In this document: one piece after another, positions 18,455 through 27,582 of the stretch
How the letters are laid out: each line of letters opens with the position of its first letter
Position numbering within the stretch: the first letter of the stretch is position 1
Assembly (NCBI RefSeq): GCF_011601275.1
Contig: NZ_JAAOLY010000001.1
Coordinates: forward strand, 62,001 to 126,000
Reading direction: 5' to 3'
From: Janthinobacterium lividum
GTDB taxonomy: Bacteria; Pseudomonadota; Gammaproteobacteria; Burkholderiales; Burkholderiaceae_D
DNA length: 64,000 nucleotides
The notes under the pieces: generated by a model
Databases searched by the model: none
What the model was told of the DNA's origin: nothing
Seen by the model: the letters and a program-made list of their open reading frames with translations, nothing else
Translations under genes and position numbers: made by a program

Positions 18455-19870
18455 TCATTCGCCGCCCGGATCAGCCAGCGTATTTGCTGCCTCCCCCTTG
18501 CCCACCTGATACCAGTCCACCTTGCGTGTCACCACCATGATGGCCGCCAGCACAGCGAACAGCAGGATGCTGCCCATCACCAGCGCATTGTTTTCCGAGC
18601 TCAGCAGGCCGTACAGGGCGCCATACAGCATGGTCAGCGCGACGCCGAAGCCTATCCCGCGCCAGGCATTGCGCAGCACATGCGCCAGGTAAAAGCTGGT
18701 CAGGGCAATACAGGCGGCGCTGGCGATCAGGTAGGCGGCCAGGAAGGCGATGTGTTCGGCCAAGCCCACCAGCAGCAGGAAGAAGATCACCAGCGACAGG
18801 CCCACCAGCAAGTACTGCACCGGGTGGATCGGCAAGCTCTTCAGGATCTCGAAGATGAAGAAGGCGGCGAACGTCAGCGCCACGAACAGCAAGCCATATT
18901 TGGTGGCGCGGTCCGACTGCGAGTACACATTGACGGGCTCGATGAAGCCGACGCTGAAACGGTCCACCTGGCCCAGCGGCGCGCTGTCGGGGACCTTGAA
19001 CTCGCCCTCAATCGTGCTCAGCTGCGTTTGCGCATTACTGGCCAGGGAAGAGATATCCCACTCGACCTGAAAGCCATCGGCATTGATCTGGCGGTGTTTC
19101 GGCGACGGCAGGAAGCGGCCGCCAAACTGCGGATGGGGCCAGTTCGACTTGATGCTGATCTGGCTGTTTTTCGCCACCGGCACGAAATGCTGGCGTTCGA
19201 TGCCGTCCAGGCCCAGGTCAAAGCTGAATTTCACCTGTTGCGCCTGCGCCAGCGGCATGGCACCCAGTGGCGCGTGCAGGCCGCTGCGGAAGGCAAACAG
19301 GTCGGTGCCCTGTTCGAACTCGATCTGGCGCCCGCCCCAATCGATTTTCGGGATATTGCGGATGCCGCGCACGTCCTCGATGGACAAGGCAACAAACGGC
19401 TGGCCCAGAGTCACGCGCGCGTCCGGCGTCTTGCGCGGCAACTGCTCAAGACTCGGTACCGTGAAGTCGCCCTTGAACGCATGCTGGCCGCTGTACACCA
19501 GCACCTGGTGGATGCCACGGTAGCGGCGGTCGGTCTCGATGGTGCCTTCCTGCAGTAAAAAGTTCGGGTACACCAGCAAGCGGCGCTGCATGATGCGGCG
19601 CTGCACCTGTGTCTGCGCCGGCGCGCTGCCTTTCTGGTCCTTGTCGGCGGCAATCTCGACGCGCTCGTCATACTGCTCCACATACGGGATCACGAGGATG
19701 GGCCCAATGATGGTTTGTTCGCGCACCGAATCGGCGGCGATGCTGTTGACGGCTTCCTGGCGGAATTCCATCCGCTCCTTGATCGTTTCCTGGATCATCA
19801 GCAACGGCAGGCCGATCAGCAGCATCAGGCCAAACACGATCAATGCTTTGACGAATAAAGTTTTTTGCAT
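18455..19870 (-). CDS. creD: Inner membrane protein CreD
   Basis: A 471-residue protein of the CreD family. An N-terminal membrane helix (res. 5-25) is followed by a large extracytoplasmic beta-rich domain and then by about five helices near the C-terminus (from about residue 330). In E. coli creD is the best-known target of CreBC and its product affects envelope stress and colicin E2 tolerance. The start at 19870 (MQKTLFVKALIVFGL) is preceded by AAGGA; earlier in-frame codons add non-homologous residues. It lies 90 bases after creC. No complete cre-tag was found in that gap. Confidence 0.9.
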   Translation of the reverse strand: MQKTLFVKALIVFGLMLLIGLPLLMIQETIKERMEFRQEAVNSIAADSVREQTIIGPILVIPYVEQYDERVEIAADKDQKGSAPAQTQVQRRIMQRRLLVYPNFLLQEGTIETDRRYRGIHQVLVYSGQHAFKGDFTVPSLEQLPRKTPDARVTLGQPFVALSIEDVRGIRNIPKIDWGGRQIEFEQGTDLFAFRSGLHAPLGAMPLAQAQQVKFSFDLGLDGIERQHFVPVAKNSQISIKSNWPHPQFGGRFLPSPKHRQINADGFQVEWDISSLASNAQTQLSTIEGEFKVPDSAPLGQVDRFSVGFIEPVNVYSQSDRATKYGLLFVALTFAAFFIFEILKSLPIHPVQYLLVGLSLVIFFLLLVGLAEHIAFLAAYLIASAACIALTSFYLAHVLRNAWRGIGFGVALTMLYGALYGLLSSENNALVMGSILLFAVLAAIMVVTRKVDWYQVGKGEAANTLADPGGE

Positions 19871-19960
19871 GGCGCATCCTTGAAGTAAGGGGGCCAGTGT
19901 AAAAAACCCATATGCGCTGACTATGCGCTGCGTGTGAAGTCGGCAAATAAAGTCAAACAA

Positions 19961-21382
19961 TTAAGCCAGCGGCAGGCACAGGCGCGCGCAGGCGCCACCC
20001 TCCGCATGATTGAGCACCTCGACCGTGCCGCCATGCAACGAGGCCACTTCGCGCACGAAGGGCAGGCCCAGGCCCGTGCTCTTGCCGGCGGCCGGGCGCG
20101 GCAGGGAATAAAAACGTTCGAAGACGCGCTCGAGCGCATACGCGGGGATGCCCGCGCCGCGGTCGCGCACGGCAATTTCCAGCTGGCCGGCCTGGCGTCG
20201 CGCCGTCAGGTCGATGCAGCTGCCGGGCGGCGCAAAGCCGGCCGCGTTGTCGAGCAGGTTGCCCAGCGCCTGGCGCAGCAACAGCGCGTCACCGGCCACA
20301 CTCGCCTCGTCCGCCTGAAGCTGCAGGCGCACGCCGCGCGCCGCCAGCGTGGCGGCCGCGTCCTGCGCCACTTGCGCCAGCAGCGGCCCCAGCGCGATGC
20401 GTTCGGGGTGATCCAGGCGCTGCTGCTTTTCCACGCGCACGAGGGCCAGCAGCTTGTCGATCAGTTGCCGCTGGCGCGCATTCTGTTCCAGGATACTGGC
20501 GAGGAACCGGCCCCGTTCGGCCGGCGGCATGTCTTCCTGCAGCAGCTCGGCCGAGGCCTGGATGGCGGCGATCGGGCTTTTCAATTCATGCGCCAGAGTA
20601 TGCATCAGCTGCTCCACATATTCCTTGCCTTCCAGGCGCGTGCGCATCGCTTCGAGCGCCCTTCCCAGTGTGCCGATCTCGTTCTTGCCCAGCGCCGGCA
20701 GCGCCACCTTGCGCCCCGCTTCCACGTCGCCGATATAGTGCATCAGCTTGCCCAGCACATGGTGCAGCCACCAGGCGAACGCCAGGCCGATCAACAGCGA
20801 CAGCAGCAACAGCACGGCGCCGCGCTGCAATATCTTGCGCTGGCTGCGCTCAACGAACGCCTGCACGCTGGCATTCGGCTTGGCCACCGTCAGCACGCCA
20901 ATCACCTCATTGCCGTCGCGAATCGGCGCGGCCACGTGCATCACCGTCGACATCTCGTCGTCGGGCCGGCTGCGCGTGCTGCGCGCGCCATACTTGCCCT
21001 GCAAGGTCAGATAGACGTCATTCCAGCGCGAATAGTCGCGCCCCACGTCGCGCCCGCTGGAATCGAACAGCACGATGCCACGCCGGTCCGTGATGGTGAT
21101 GCGGTAATCGAGCGTGCGCTTGCGCACGCCATTGATATTGACGTCCACGCCATGGCGCGCGTAATCCTGCATGCGTTCGGCCACGGGCGACTGCACCAGC
21201 GTGCCCGCCTTCACGTCGGGCGCCACCAGGCTGGCCAGCAGTTGCGAGGTATCGACCAGCGTGTCTTCCAGGGTCGAGCGCACGCCTGGCTTGACCTGTT
21301 CCATGAAGACATTCAGCAGGAACCACGCGGCCAGTCCCACGATCAGGAAGTAGCCGAGCAGGATGCGCAGGCCGATCTTCAT
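19961..21382 (-). CDS. creC: Sensor histidine kinase CreC
   Basis: A 473-residue membrane kinase. Helix 1 (res. 8-27), an extracytoplasmic sensor domain (about 28-185), helix 2 (188-208), a HAMP-like linker, the phosphoacceptor box LAHELKSPIAA with H265, then an HATPase domain with NLLDNAAGF, DRGAGIP and GLGLPFVRE. It pairs with CreB: the creB stop overlaps the creC start by four bases. In E. coli CreC responds to growth in minimal or fermenting conditions and to penicillin-binding-protein inhibition. Confidence 0.9.
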   Translation of the reverse strand: MKIGLRILLGYFLIVGLAAWFLLNVFMEQVKPGVRSTLEDTLVDTSQLLASLVAPDVKAGTLVQSPVAERMQDYARHGVDVNINGVRKRTLDYRITITDRRGIVLFDSSGRDVGRDYSRWNDVYLTLQGKYGARSTRSRPDDEMSTVMHVAAPIRDGNEVIGVLTVAKPNASVQAFVERSQRKILQRGAVLLLLSLLIGLAFAWWLHHVLGKLMHYIGDVEAGRKVALPALGKNEIGTLGRALEAMRTRLEGKEYVEQLMHTLAHELKSPIAAIQASAELLQEDMPPAERGRFLASILEQNARQRQLIDKLLALVRVEKQQRLDHPERIALGPLLAQVAQDAAATLAARGVRLQLQADEASVAGDALLLRQALGNLLDNAAGFAPPGSCIDLTARRQAGQLEIAVRDRGAGIPAYALERVFERFYSLPRPAAGKSTGLGLPFVREVASLHGGTVEVLNHAEGGACARLCLPLA

Positions 21383-22116
21383 GCGCCGGCCAGGCTGTAG
21401 CCGAGGCCACGGTGGGTGTGGATGGGGTCAACCTGCGCATCGACGACGCGCAGCTTGGCGCGCAGCGATTTGACGTGCGCGTCGACGGTGCGCTCGAGCG
21501 TATCGGGTGCCCCGCTCCACACGCGCTCCATCAACTGCGCGCGCGACAGCACGTGGCCCGGATGCTCGAGCAGGGTCTTCAGCAGCAAGTATTCATAGCG
21601 GGTCAGGTCCAGCGGCTGGCCGTGGAACAGCACGCGCGCCTCGAGCGCGCGCAACTCGAAGCGCGCCGGCGCGGTCGCGGCCGCCGTGACGGCAGCGGCT
21701 ATCGTCATGCCAGTCTCGCGGGGTACCTGAGCGACACCGGCGCGGCGCAAAATGACGCGGATGCGCGCCACCAGTTCGCGCGGCGAAAACGGTTTGGTGA
21801 CGTAATCGTCGGCGCCGATTTCCAGGCCGACGATACGGTCGATCTCGTCGCTGCGGGCCGTCAGGAAGATGACGGGAATCTCGGAAAACTGGCGCAGGCG
21901 GCGGCACACTTCCAGTCCGCTCATGTCGGGCAAACCCACGTCGAGCACCACGAGAACGGGCATCTGCGCGGCTTCGCCGGGCGTTGGGCGCAGCGCGGCC
22001 AGGGCGTGTTCGCCCAGCATCACATGGCGCGGCGTAAAGCCGTCCGTGCGCAAGGCATAGGCGATGCTGTCGGCAATCGCCTGTTCATCTTCCACGATCA
22101 GGACAGTCTTGGACAT
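21379..22116 (-). CDS. creB: Response regulator CreB
   Basis: A 245-residue OmpR-family regulator. Receiver domain with D59 as phosphoacceptor, DDYVTKPFSPREL around the conserved Lys, and a C-terminal winged helix (TRYEYLLLKTLLEHPGHVLS). The start at 22116 (MSKTVLIVEDEQAIAD) gives the standard receiver N-terminus; its ribosome binding site is weak and an in-frame ATG five codons upstream is possible. The creB-creC-creD order matches the E. coli operon without creA. Confidence 0.9.
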   Translation of the reverse strand: MSKTVLIVEDEQAIADSIAYALRTDGFTPRHVMLGEHALAALRPTPGEAAQMPVLVVLDVGLPDMSGLEVCRRLRQFSEIPVIFLTARSDEIDRIVGLEIGADDYVTKPFSPRELVARIRVILRRAGVAQVPRETGMTIAAAVTAAATAPARFELRALEARVLFHGQPLDLTRYEYLLLKTLLEHPGHVLSRAQLMERVWSGAPDTLERTVDAHVKSLRAKLRVVDAQVDPIHTHRGLGYSLAGA

Positions 22117-22281
22117 GGCGGCGGCACGCATTAATGGACAAGCCCGGAGTATCCCTGAAGCACGCAAGCGGCGTCAATCGCGTGCGCTGGCGAAAAGCCA
22201 CCCACCCCAAAAAACTTATAGTATATTTATTACGGCATGACTCCACCGATACACCGTGTTTGACACCCGTCCGAGGAGACT

Positions 22282-22827
22282 ATGAAGACCCATACCATCA
22301 GCCTGCTATGCGCTGTCAGCCTGCTGGCCGCCTGCGCGGCGCCAGCGACACTCACCACCTCCAATGAACAGCAGGACGCCTGCAACGCGGCCGAACTCAA
22401 AGGCCAGTTTGGCGAAGCGGAACTGGCTTGCGTACAGGCGCTGCGCAGCGCCGAACAGGCCGGAGCCAGCGCGGACATCCTGTCGCAGCGCCAGTACAAC
22501 CTGGGCCGCATCAAGCGCTTGCAGGGCAAGAATGCGGAAGCGGAGCAACTGTACCGGCAAGCCCTGGCCACGGAAGAAGCGGTGCAGCCGCGCAGCGATG
22601 CGCGCGTCGGCCGCCGCATGGTGGAACTGGCGTCGGCCCTGGCCGCGCAAGGCAAGTGGCAGGAAGGCACGGGCTATCTGGAACGCGTGCTGCCGCTGCT
22701 GCCGAAGCTGTCGCCCGCCTCGCGCACCTATTCGGCGGAAGTGCTGCGCCAGTACGCGAAACAACTGCAAGGCGGCCCGCAGGCGGCGCTGGGCGCGCGC
22801 TTCGACGTGGTGGCAGCCAGCTTGTAA
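22282..22827 (+). CDS. Lipoprotein with TPR-like repeats
   Basis: A 181-residue protein. Residues 1-18 are a lipoprotein signal with lipobox LLAAC. The mature part is helical; residues 70-120 read like tetratricopeptide repeats (RQYNLGRIKRLQGKNAEAEQ), typical of protein-protein contacts. GAGGAG lies just before the start. It is divergent from creB, with an AT-rich stretch (22217-22231) in the shared gap that may hold the promoters. The function is unknown; membership in the Cre regulon is only a possibility from position. Confidence 0.75.
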   Translation: MKTHTISLLCAVSLLAACAAPATLTTSNEQQDACNAAELKGQFGEAELACVQALRSAEQAGASADILSQRQYNLGRIKRLQGKNAEAEQLYRQALATEEAVQPRSDARVGRRMVELASALAAQGKWQEGTGYLERVLPLLPKLSPASRTYSAEVLRQYAKQLQGGPQAALGARFDVVAASL

Positions 22828-22841
22828 CAAGTCGTCCCGAA

Positions 22842-22860
22842 GCCCGGCCTAAGGCTGGGC
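22842..22860. terminator. Hairpin between convergent genes
   Basis: GCCCGGCC (22842-22849) pairs with GGCTGGGC (22853-22860) with one G-T wobble and a 3-base loop. It contains the stop codon of the DUF817 gene and lies just past the TPR lipoprotein. There is no T-run, so termination would be weak or Rho-aided. Confidence 0.4.
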
Positions 22861-23694
22861 GACGTGGATGCTGGCCTTGATGTGCTTGAGGTGGGCCACG
22901 ATGGTGAACGTCATCACCACCAGCAGCGACCATGAACTCCATTTGCTGACATGCACGACCGACCACGCGCCAAGCTGGTTCGGATAGCGCCACACGCCCC
23001 AGAAGGTGCTGATGTTTTCAGCCAGCCAGATGAAGAAGCCGACCAGCACGAAACCGAGCAGCAAGGGCATGCTGCGGTCGCGGTCAAGCGGGCGGAACAC
23101 CACGGTGGTGCGCGCATACAAGCCCAGCGCGCAGGCGGCCAGGTACCAGCGATAGTCGCCGATGTAGTGGTGAGTAAAGAAGTTGGCGTAGATCAGCAGC
23201 GCGATCAGCACCGCCATCCAGTACGGCGGATGGTGGCGAATGCGCATGTCGAGCAGGCGCCAGGTCTGGATGATGTAGCTGCCGACGGCCGCGTACATGA
23301 AGCCGGAAAACAGCGGCACGCCGAACACCTTGGTGTAGGCGAAGTCGGGATAACTCCACGACTGGATCGTCCCCGACACCTTGAACACTTCCAGCGCAAA
23401 GCCGACCGCATGGAACAGGCAGATGGCTTTCAATTCATCCCACGTCTCCAGACCGCTCCAGACCATCGCGCCCTGGATCGCCAGCGCCACCAGCAGCAGC
23501 ACGTCATAGCGCGGCAGGCCGAACAGGCCAGCACGCGGCACGAGGAAGACGGCAGCAAAAAACAGCCCCACGAACAGGCACGACCTCGCCTCCTTGATGC
23601 CGAAATACAGGAACTCGGTCAGGAAGCGCGGCCAGCCGCGCAGGCGCTCACGGGGAGCCGCATTTAAAAGGTGGGTATCGAGGGCGTTAAGCAT
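22849..23694 (-). CDS. DUF817 family integral membrane protein
   Basis: A 281-residue protein with about eight hydrophobic segments. Conserved-looking polar motifs are GLETWDELKAICLFHAVGF, SWSYPDFAYTKVFGVPLFSG and WLAENISTFWGVWRYPNQ. These match the DUF817 family, whose biochemical role is not known. It is transcribed alone, downstream of the TonB receptor but separated from it by a terminator at 23758-23783. Confidence 0.82.
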   Translation of the reverse strand: MLNALDTHLLNAAPRERLRGWPRFLTEFLYFGIKEARSCLFVGLFFAAVFLVPRAGLFGLPRYDVLLLVALAIQGAMVWSGLETWDELKAICLFHAVGFALEVFKVSGTIQSWSYPDFAYTKVFGVPLFSGFMYAAVGSYIIQTWRLLDMRIRHHPPYWMAVLIALLIYANFFTHHYIGDYRWYLAACALGLYARTTVVFRPLDRDRSMPLLLGFVLVGFFIWLAENISTFWGVWRYPNQLGAWSVVHVSKWSSWSLLVVMTFTIVAHLKHIKASIHVAQP

Positions 23695-23757
23695 GCGGCA
23701 ACTTTATCTGCCAGCCGCAGCACTGTAAAGCGATATCCCCCAGCATCGATGGCGGGG

Positions 23758-23783
23758 CAAAAAAAACCAGGCACGTGGCCTGG
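23758..23783 (-). terminator. Rho-independent terminator after the TonB receptor gene
   Basis: CCAGGC (23767-23772) and GCCTGG (23778-23783) enclose a 5-base loop. On the minus strand the stem runs into eight T (complement of 23759-23766); on the plus strand five T follow. The element can work in both directions. Confidence 0.8.
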
Positions 23784-23836
23784 TTTTTGACACGTCCGGC
23801 ATCGCTGCCGGACGGTGGGGTATCAACTGACGACGA

Positions 23837-26659
23837 TCAGAGGAAGGTGTAGCTCGCCGATACGCCGATACGACGCATCTGGAATGTTTCAGCGTAGCCT
23901 GCGCGCCACTGAATCGGTGCAGCCTTGTCGAACAGATTGTCGATGTACAGGCTCAGACGCGTGTTCTTGATGCCGCCGTACGACAGGTTGTAATCGACCG
24001 TGGTGTTGCTGCCTACACGCGAGCAAGTCGCCATATTCTCGGCCGATACCTTGTTGGTGACGCAGTAGGTCGACGAAGTCTGGTTGTCGTTGCTGAAACC
24101 GCTGGCATAGTTCAGGGTCATGCCGTGGTCGAACTCGCCGGCTTTCAGGCTGGCGCGCAGCTTGGTTTTCAGACGCGAACCCAGGTCATAGTTACCGGCC
24201 AGGTTGGTGTCATAGGCATTGTCGGTCACGCTGAACTCCTGGTATTTCCACAGGTAGCTACCTTCCAGTTTCAGGCGAACTTGGCCAATACCGGTGTTGA
24301 AACGGCCACCCGCATCAAAGTCGAAGCCCGAAGCACGGGTCTTGCCGCTGTTGACGTATGGGTTGTACAGCAGGCCGATGGCGCCAACGCCGCCGAAGTT
24401 GGCAGTATTGCTTGGTGCGTATTTTTTCACCAGTGCCAGGAATTGCGCATCGGAAGCCGAGTTATCGACACGCACCAGCTGTCCGGCTGGCAAGCCAGCT
24501 TCGCCGCGCAGGATGTCAGCCACGGCACGGGTACCGATTTCGTCCTTGCGTTCGATATGGTAGTAGTCCAGTGCCACGGTCCAGTTCTTGACCGGTTCAA
24601 AAACGAAACCAGCGGTGATCGAACGCGAGGTTTCCGGCTTCAGGTCCTTGTTCGCCGACACGAAGCTAGGCACGCCGCCCGAGCAATCGCTGTTGCGGAA
24701 GGTATTCGCCTGCGCCTTGTCGACGGTGGTGGCGGCCGGATTGTTCTGCACCAGATTGTTCAGGGTGCTGGCGGTCGAGCAACGACGTGGATCGCTGACG
24801 CTGGTCGCGAACGAGCTGCGGCCCAGGCCATTACCGGTTTCAACGATGTTTGGCGCGCGGAAGCCGCCAGCTGCCGTAGCGCGCAGCAACAGGGTGTCGG
24901 TGGCATTGACGCGCAAGCCCAGCTTCGGCGAGAAGTGCACGTCGCTGTTGGTGGACTTGTCGGCACGTACCGCGGCACTCACCTCGACACGCTTGACCAC
25001 TGGAATGGTCGCTTCGGCGAACAGCGCGTAGTGATCCATGGTGTCTTTGACTTGCAGGCCGGCGATGCCGACCAGGTCGCCACGCAGCACGTTGTCCGAG
25101 CTGGCCATTTCATACTTTTCGCGACGGATGTCGGTACCGAATGCCACGTTCAAAGGACCGGCAGGCAATTGCGCCACTTCACCGGACACGGTTGCGTCGA
25201 CGAAAGTGATTTTCGACTCGCCCTTGGTGGTACGCACAGGGAACATCGACTCCAGCAGCGCAGTATCGTTTTGCTGGCCGAACTTGTAGGTGCCGTTGAC
25301 GATGGCATTGTTGTAGCCGGTAGCGCTCACGGCGCGGGTGGCCTTGGTCGCTTTCGAGTTCATGTAGCCGACTGCGGATTTCCAGTCGAAGTTGCCGATG
25401 TCGCCGTTCAGGCTCAGCATGACGCGCGTCTGGTCGGATTCGGTGCGGTTGAAGTTGAAGCCGTTGCCGGTGTCCATCATGCGGGCGCGGTATTCCACCG
25501 GTACGCCGTAAGGGTTGTTGGCGTGGCCAACTGGCAATTTCGGATAGAAGTAGGGTCCGACCATCTTGCCGTTGATCGCGTCGTACCAGGTGCTCGACGA
25601 CGTGGTGGCGCTACCGTTGCTGACGTTGAATGGCGCAACGATGTAGTCGTTGCTGGCGCCAGCATTGGTGATCTCGAAGTTGGCATCGATATCCTTGCCA
25701 ATGCGGAAGTGCGTGTTGCTGGCCAGCGCATAGCGCTTGGCATTGGTGGTCAGGCCGGTGTACGGCAGGACATCCATCTTGCACAGCTTGTCTTTCGGGT
25801 CGATCTTGTCGGCCGGGCAACCTGGCGCGGCAACGATGTTCGTGCTGTTCAGGAAGTAGTTACCGGTTGGCGAGAACGCGCTCAGGGCGTCCCAGGTCGA
25901 ACGGCCCGGGGTCTGACGGTGCCATTCCGGGTAGTGGCTGCGCAGGTCGTCAGCGGTGTAGCCGTCGTTCTTGTAGGATTCGTACGTCAGGTAGGTGTTG
26001 AAACCGTCCTTGTCGATATCGCCATAACCGACGATGCCGGAAACGTTGCGGCTGCGCTGGTCTTTGAAACCGTCGGTTTCCTTGTAGTTGCCGGTGATCT
26101 TGGCGCCTTCGAAGTTTTTCAGCAGGATGATGTTGATCACGCCAGCGATGGCGTCGGAACCGTAGATTGCCGACGCGCCATCTTTCAGGATCTCGATGCG
26201 TTCGATGGCGGCAGCCGGGATCGCGTCCAGGTTGGTGAAGTTCTGTTGTGCGCCATCGGCCAGGCCGTATTGTGCAATGCGGCGGCCGTTGACCAGCACC
26301 AGGGTCGCGACCTTGCCCAGGCCGCGCATGCCCACGCCCGAGGAACCCGTGGCGAAGCTGCCGGAGCTGCTGCTCGACGAGTCGATCGACGTGCTGATGG
26401 CAGCGGAGGAATTCAGGATGCCCAGTGCCGTGGTCTGGCCGGTACGCTCGATGTCGTCGCGGGTCAGCACCTGCAGCGAGCCAGCTGTTTCAGCTTCGGT
26501 ACGCTTGATGCTACTGCCGGTGACTTCGACGCGTTGCAGTTTTTCTGCAGGTGCGGCAGCTTCTTGTGCCACAGCGTATTGGGAGAAGGCCAGTGTCAAT
26601 GCTATCGCAAGGGTGCTTTTCTTCAGACGGGGTGTATTGCTCATCACTGTACTTTTCAA
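23837..26659 (-). CDS. TonB-dependent outer membrane receptor
   Basis: A 940-residue receptor. After a signal peptide ending SQYAVAQ, residues about 45-175 form the plug with a TonB-box-like segment, the signature GVGMRGLGKVATLVLVNGRR and IEILKDGASAIYGSDAIAGV. The rest is a 22-stranded-barrel type sequence ending RRIGVSASYTFL. The plug has a run of Ser (IDSSSSSSGS). TTG at 26659 has GAGGAG five bases upstream and is the better start; ATG at 26644 lacks a good ribosome binding site. The substrate cannot be told; the size and plug resemble receptors for oligosaccharides or peptides more than classic siderophore receptors. Confidence 0.9.
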   Translation of the reverse strand: MKSTVMSNTPRLKKSTLAIALTLAFSQYAVAQEAAAPAEKLQRVEVTGSSIKRTEAETAGSLQVLTRDDIERTGQTTALGILNSSAAISTSIDSSSSSSGSFATGSSGVGMRGLGKVATLVLVNGRRIAQYGLADGAQQNFTNLDAIPAAAIERIEILKDGASAIYGSDAIAGVINIILLKNFEGAKITGNYKETDGFKDQRSRNVSGIVGYGDIDKDGFNTYLTYESYKNDGYTADDLRSHYPEWHRQTPGRSTWDALSAFSPTGNYFLNSTNIVAAPGCPADKIDPKDKLCKMDVLPYTGLTTNAKRYALASNTHFRIGKDIDANFEITNAGASNDYIVAPFNVSNGSATTSSSTWYDAINGKMVGPYFYPKLPVGHANNPYGVPVEYRARMMDTGNGFNFNRTESDQTRVMLSLNGDIGNFDWKSAVGYMNSKATKATRAVSATGYNNAIVNGTYKFGQQNDTALLESMFPVRTTKGESKITFVDATVSGEVAQLPAGPLNVAFGTDIRREKYEMASSDNVLRGDLVGIAGLQVKDTMDHYALFAEATIPVVKRVEVSAAVRADKSTNSDVHFSPKLGLRVNATDTLLLRATAAGGFRAPNIVETGNGLGRSSFATSVSDPRRCSTASTLNNLVQNNPAATTVDKAQANTFRNSDCSGGVPSFVSANKDLKPETSRSITAGFVFEPVKNWTVALDYYHIERKDEIGTRAVADILRGEAGLPAGQLVRVDNSASDAQFLALVKKYAPSNTANFGGVGAIGLLYNPYVNSGKTRASGFDFDAGGRFNTGIGQVRLKLEGSYLWKYQEFSVTDNAYDTNLAGNYDLGSRLKTKLRASLKAGEFDHGMTLNYASGFSNDNQTSSTYCVTNKVSAENMATCSRVGSNTTVDYNLSYGGIKNTRLSLYIDNLFDKAAPIQWRAGYAETFQMRRIGVSASYTFL

Positions 26660-26734
26660 AACTACTCCTCAAATATTGTTTTCGTTTTATAAATCGATGC
26701 GTTGCACTGACCATTTTTGTAAAATAATCACACA

Positions 26735-26799
26735 TTCTCACGCATGTTACAAATTTCTCACATTTGGCGCGTATGGGAAAGAAACAATTAACAATTGTT
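26735..26799. promoter_or_regulatory. Direct repeat and palindrome upstream of the TonB receptor
   Basis: TTCTCAC occurs at 26735-26741 and 26755-26761, exactly 20 bases apart, which puts both copies on the same DNA face. A 10-base palindrome AACAATTGTT follows at 26790-26799. The stretch is AT-rich compared with its surroundings. It is a likely operator region for the receptor; the factor is unknown. The rest of the 426-base gap 26660-27085 holds only the hairpin at 26962-27001. Confidence 0.4.
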
Positions 26800-26961
26800 G
26801 TATTAACCCCACTTTATAGGCCGAGCTCTTAGCTGGAATCAAGCTGGCGAGCATTGCACTGCCCGGCAATCCTGATGAGGAGAGGTGAAAAGAAGAAAAC
26901 GGATGGGGTAGGATGAAGGCAAGACCGGGGCCCCCACCAAAGGCACGGCACCAATAGCAAT

Positions 26962-27001
26962 GGGGCCGCGCGCACTCACGATCGTGAGCAGGCCCGGCCC
27001 C
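26962..27001. other. Long GC-rich inverted repeat after rpsJ
   Basis: GGGGCCG (26962-26968) and CGGCCCC (26995-27001) flank the 14-base perfect palindrome CTCACGATCGTGAG (26975-26988). The whole would form one long stem on either strand. It lacks a T-run. It could end the rpsJ transcript with Rho, or be a DNA-level binding site. Confidence 0.45.
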
Positions 27002-27085
27002 ATCATCAGGCAGCGAGACACCCCGCCGGCCTGGAACAGCTGTCAATACCTGATGCTATGGTGTTGTCAGCTGCCCTTGAAACTC

Positions 27086-27403
27086 TTATTGCAGTTTGAT
27101 TTCAACATCAACACCAGCTGGCAGGTCCAGCTTCATCAGCGCGTCAACGGTTTTGTCCGTTGGGTCAACGATGTCCATCAGGCGTTGGTGCGTACGGATC
27201 TCGAACTGATCGCGCGAAGTTTTGTTGACGTGCGGGGAACGCAGCACATCGAAACGTTGAATACGGGTAGGCAGTGGTACTGGGCCTTTGACGACAGCGC
27301 CGGTGCGCTTCGCGGTTTCAACGATTTCCAGAGCGGACTGGTCGATCAGTTTGTAATCGAAAGCCTTCAGGCGGATACGGATTTTTTGGTTTGGTGCCGA
27401 CAT
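27086..27403 (-). CDS. rpsJ: 30S ribosomal protein S10
   Basis: A 105-residue S10 ([19 protein letters not shown]), with [19 protein letters not shown] intact. Besides its ribosomal role, S10 is the NusE component of antitermination complexes. It normally heads the S10 operon; here it follows tuf and is separated from rplC by 9.3 kb. A hairpin lies between tuf and rpsJ, and a possible extended -10 promoter is at 27491-27499. Confidence 0.96.
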   Translation of the reverse strand: MSAPNQKIRIRLKAFDYKLIDQSALEIVETAKRTGAVVKGPVPLPTRIQRFDVLRSPHVNKTSRDQFEIRTHQRLMDIVDPTDKTVDALMKLDLPAGVDVEIKLQ

Positions 27404-27490
27404 GATATTTCCTTAAAAGAACGAACCGCGCGGTTTGCACGGCAATGAGGTCATACGGGAATTTCTGACGCAACAACCGTCAGGGTCGAC

Positions 27491-27499
27491 ATGATAGCA
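27491..27499 (-). promoter_or_regulatory. Possible extended -10 promoter for rpsJ
   Basis: On the minus strand the sequence TGCTATCAT (27499-27491) matches an extended -10 element with one mismatch in the hexamer. There is no good -35 at 17 bases. It lies between the tuf terminator and rpsJ, about 90 bases before the rpsJ start. Confidence 0.35.
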
Positions 27500-27530
27500 C
27501 CAAAATGCTTGCCAACCCCGGCAGTTGAAT

Positions 27531-27567
27531 AAAAAGAAGGGCGCCGGGCGACGACGCGTCTTCTTTT
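27531..27567 (-). terminator. Terminator-like hairpin after tuf
   Basis: AAAAGAAG (27532-27539) and CTTCTTTT (27560-27567) are perfect inverted copies around a GC-rich inner segment. On the minus strand the right arm continues as CTTCTTTTT (27539-27531), giving the T-tract. It lies 16 bases past the tuf stop. Confidence 0.6.
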
Positions 27568-27582
27568 ATGCAGGCTTAAGAA

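Noticed and set aside
19871-19960. CreB binding site (cre-tag) before creD
   Set aside because: Only one TTCAC half-site is present; the second half at the right spacing reads CGCAT.
17766-27085. Recent horizontal transfer as the cause of the split ribosomal cluster
   Set aside because: No integrase, tRNA target, insertion sequence or flanking direct repeat was seen, and base composition by eye is like the neighbours; an older rearrangement is more likely.
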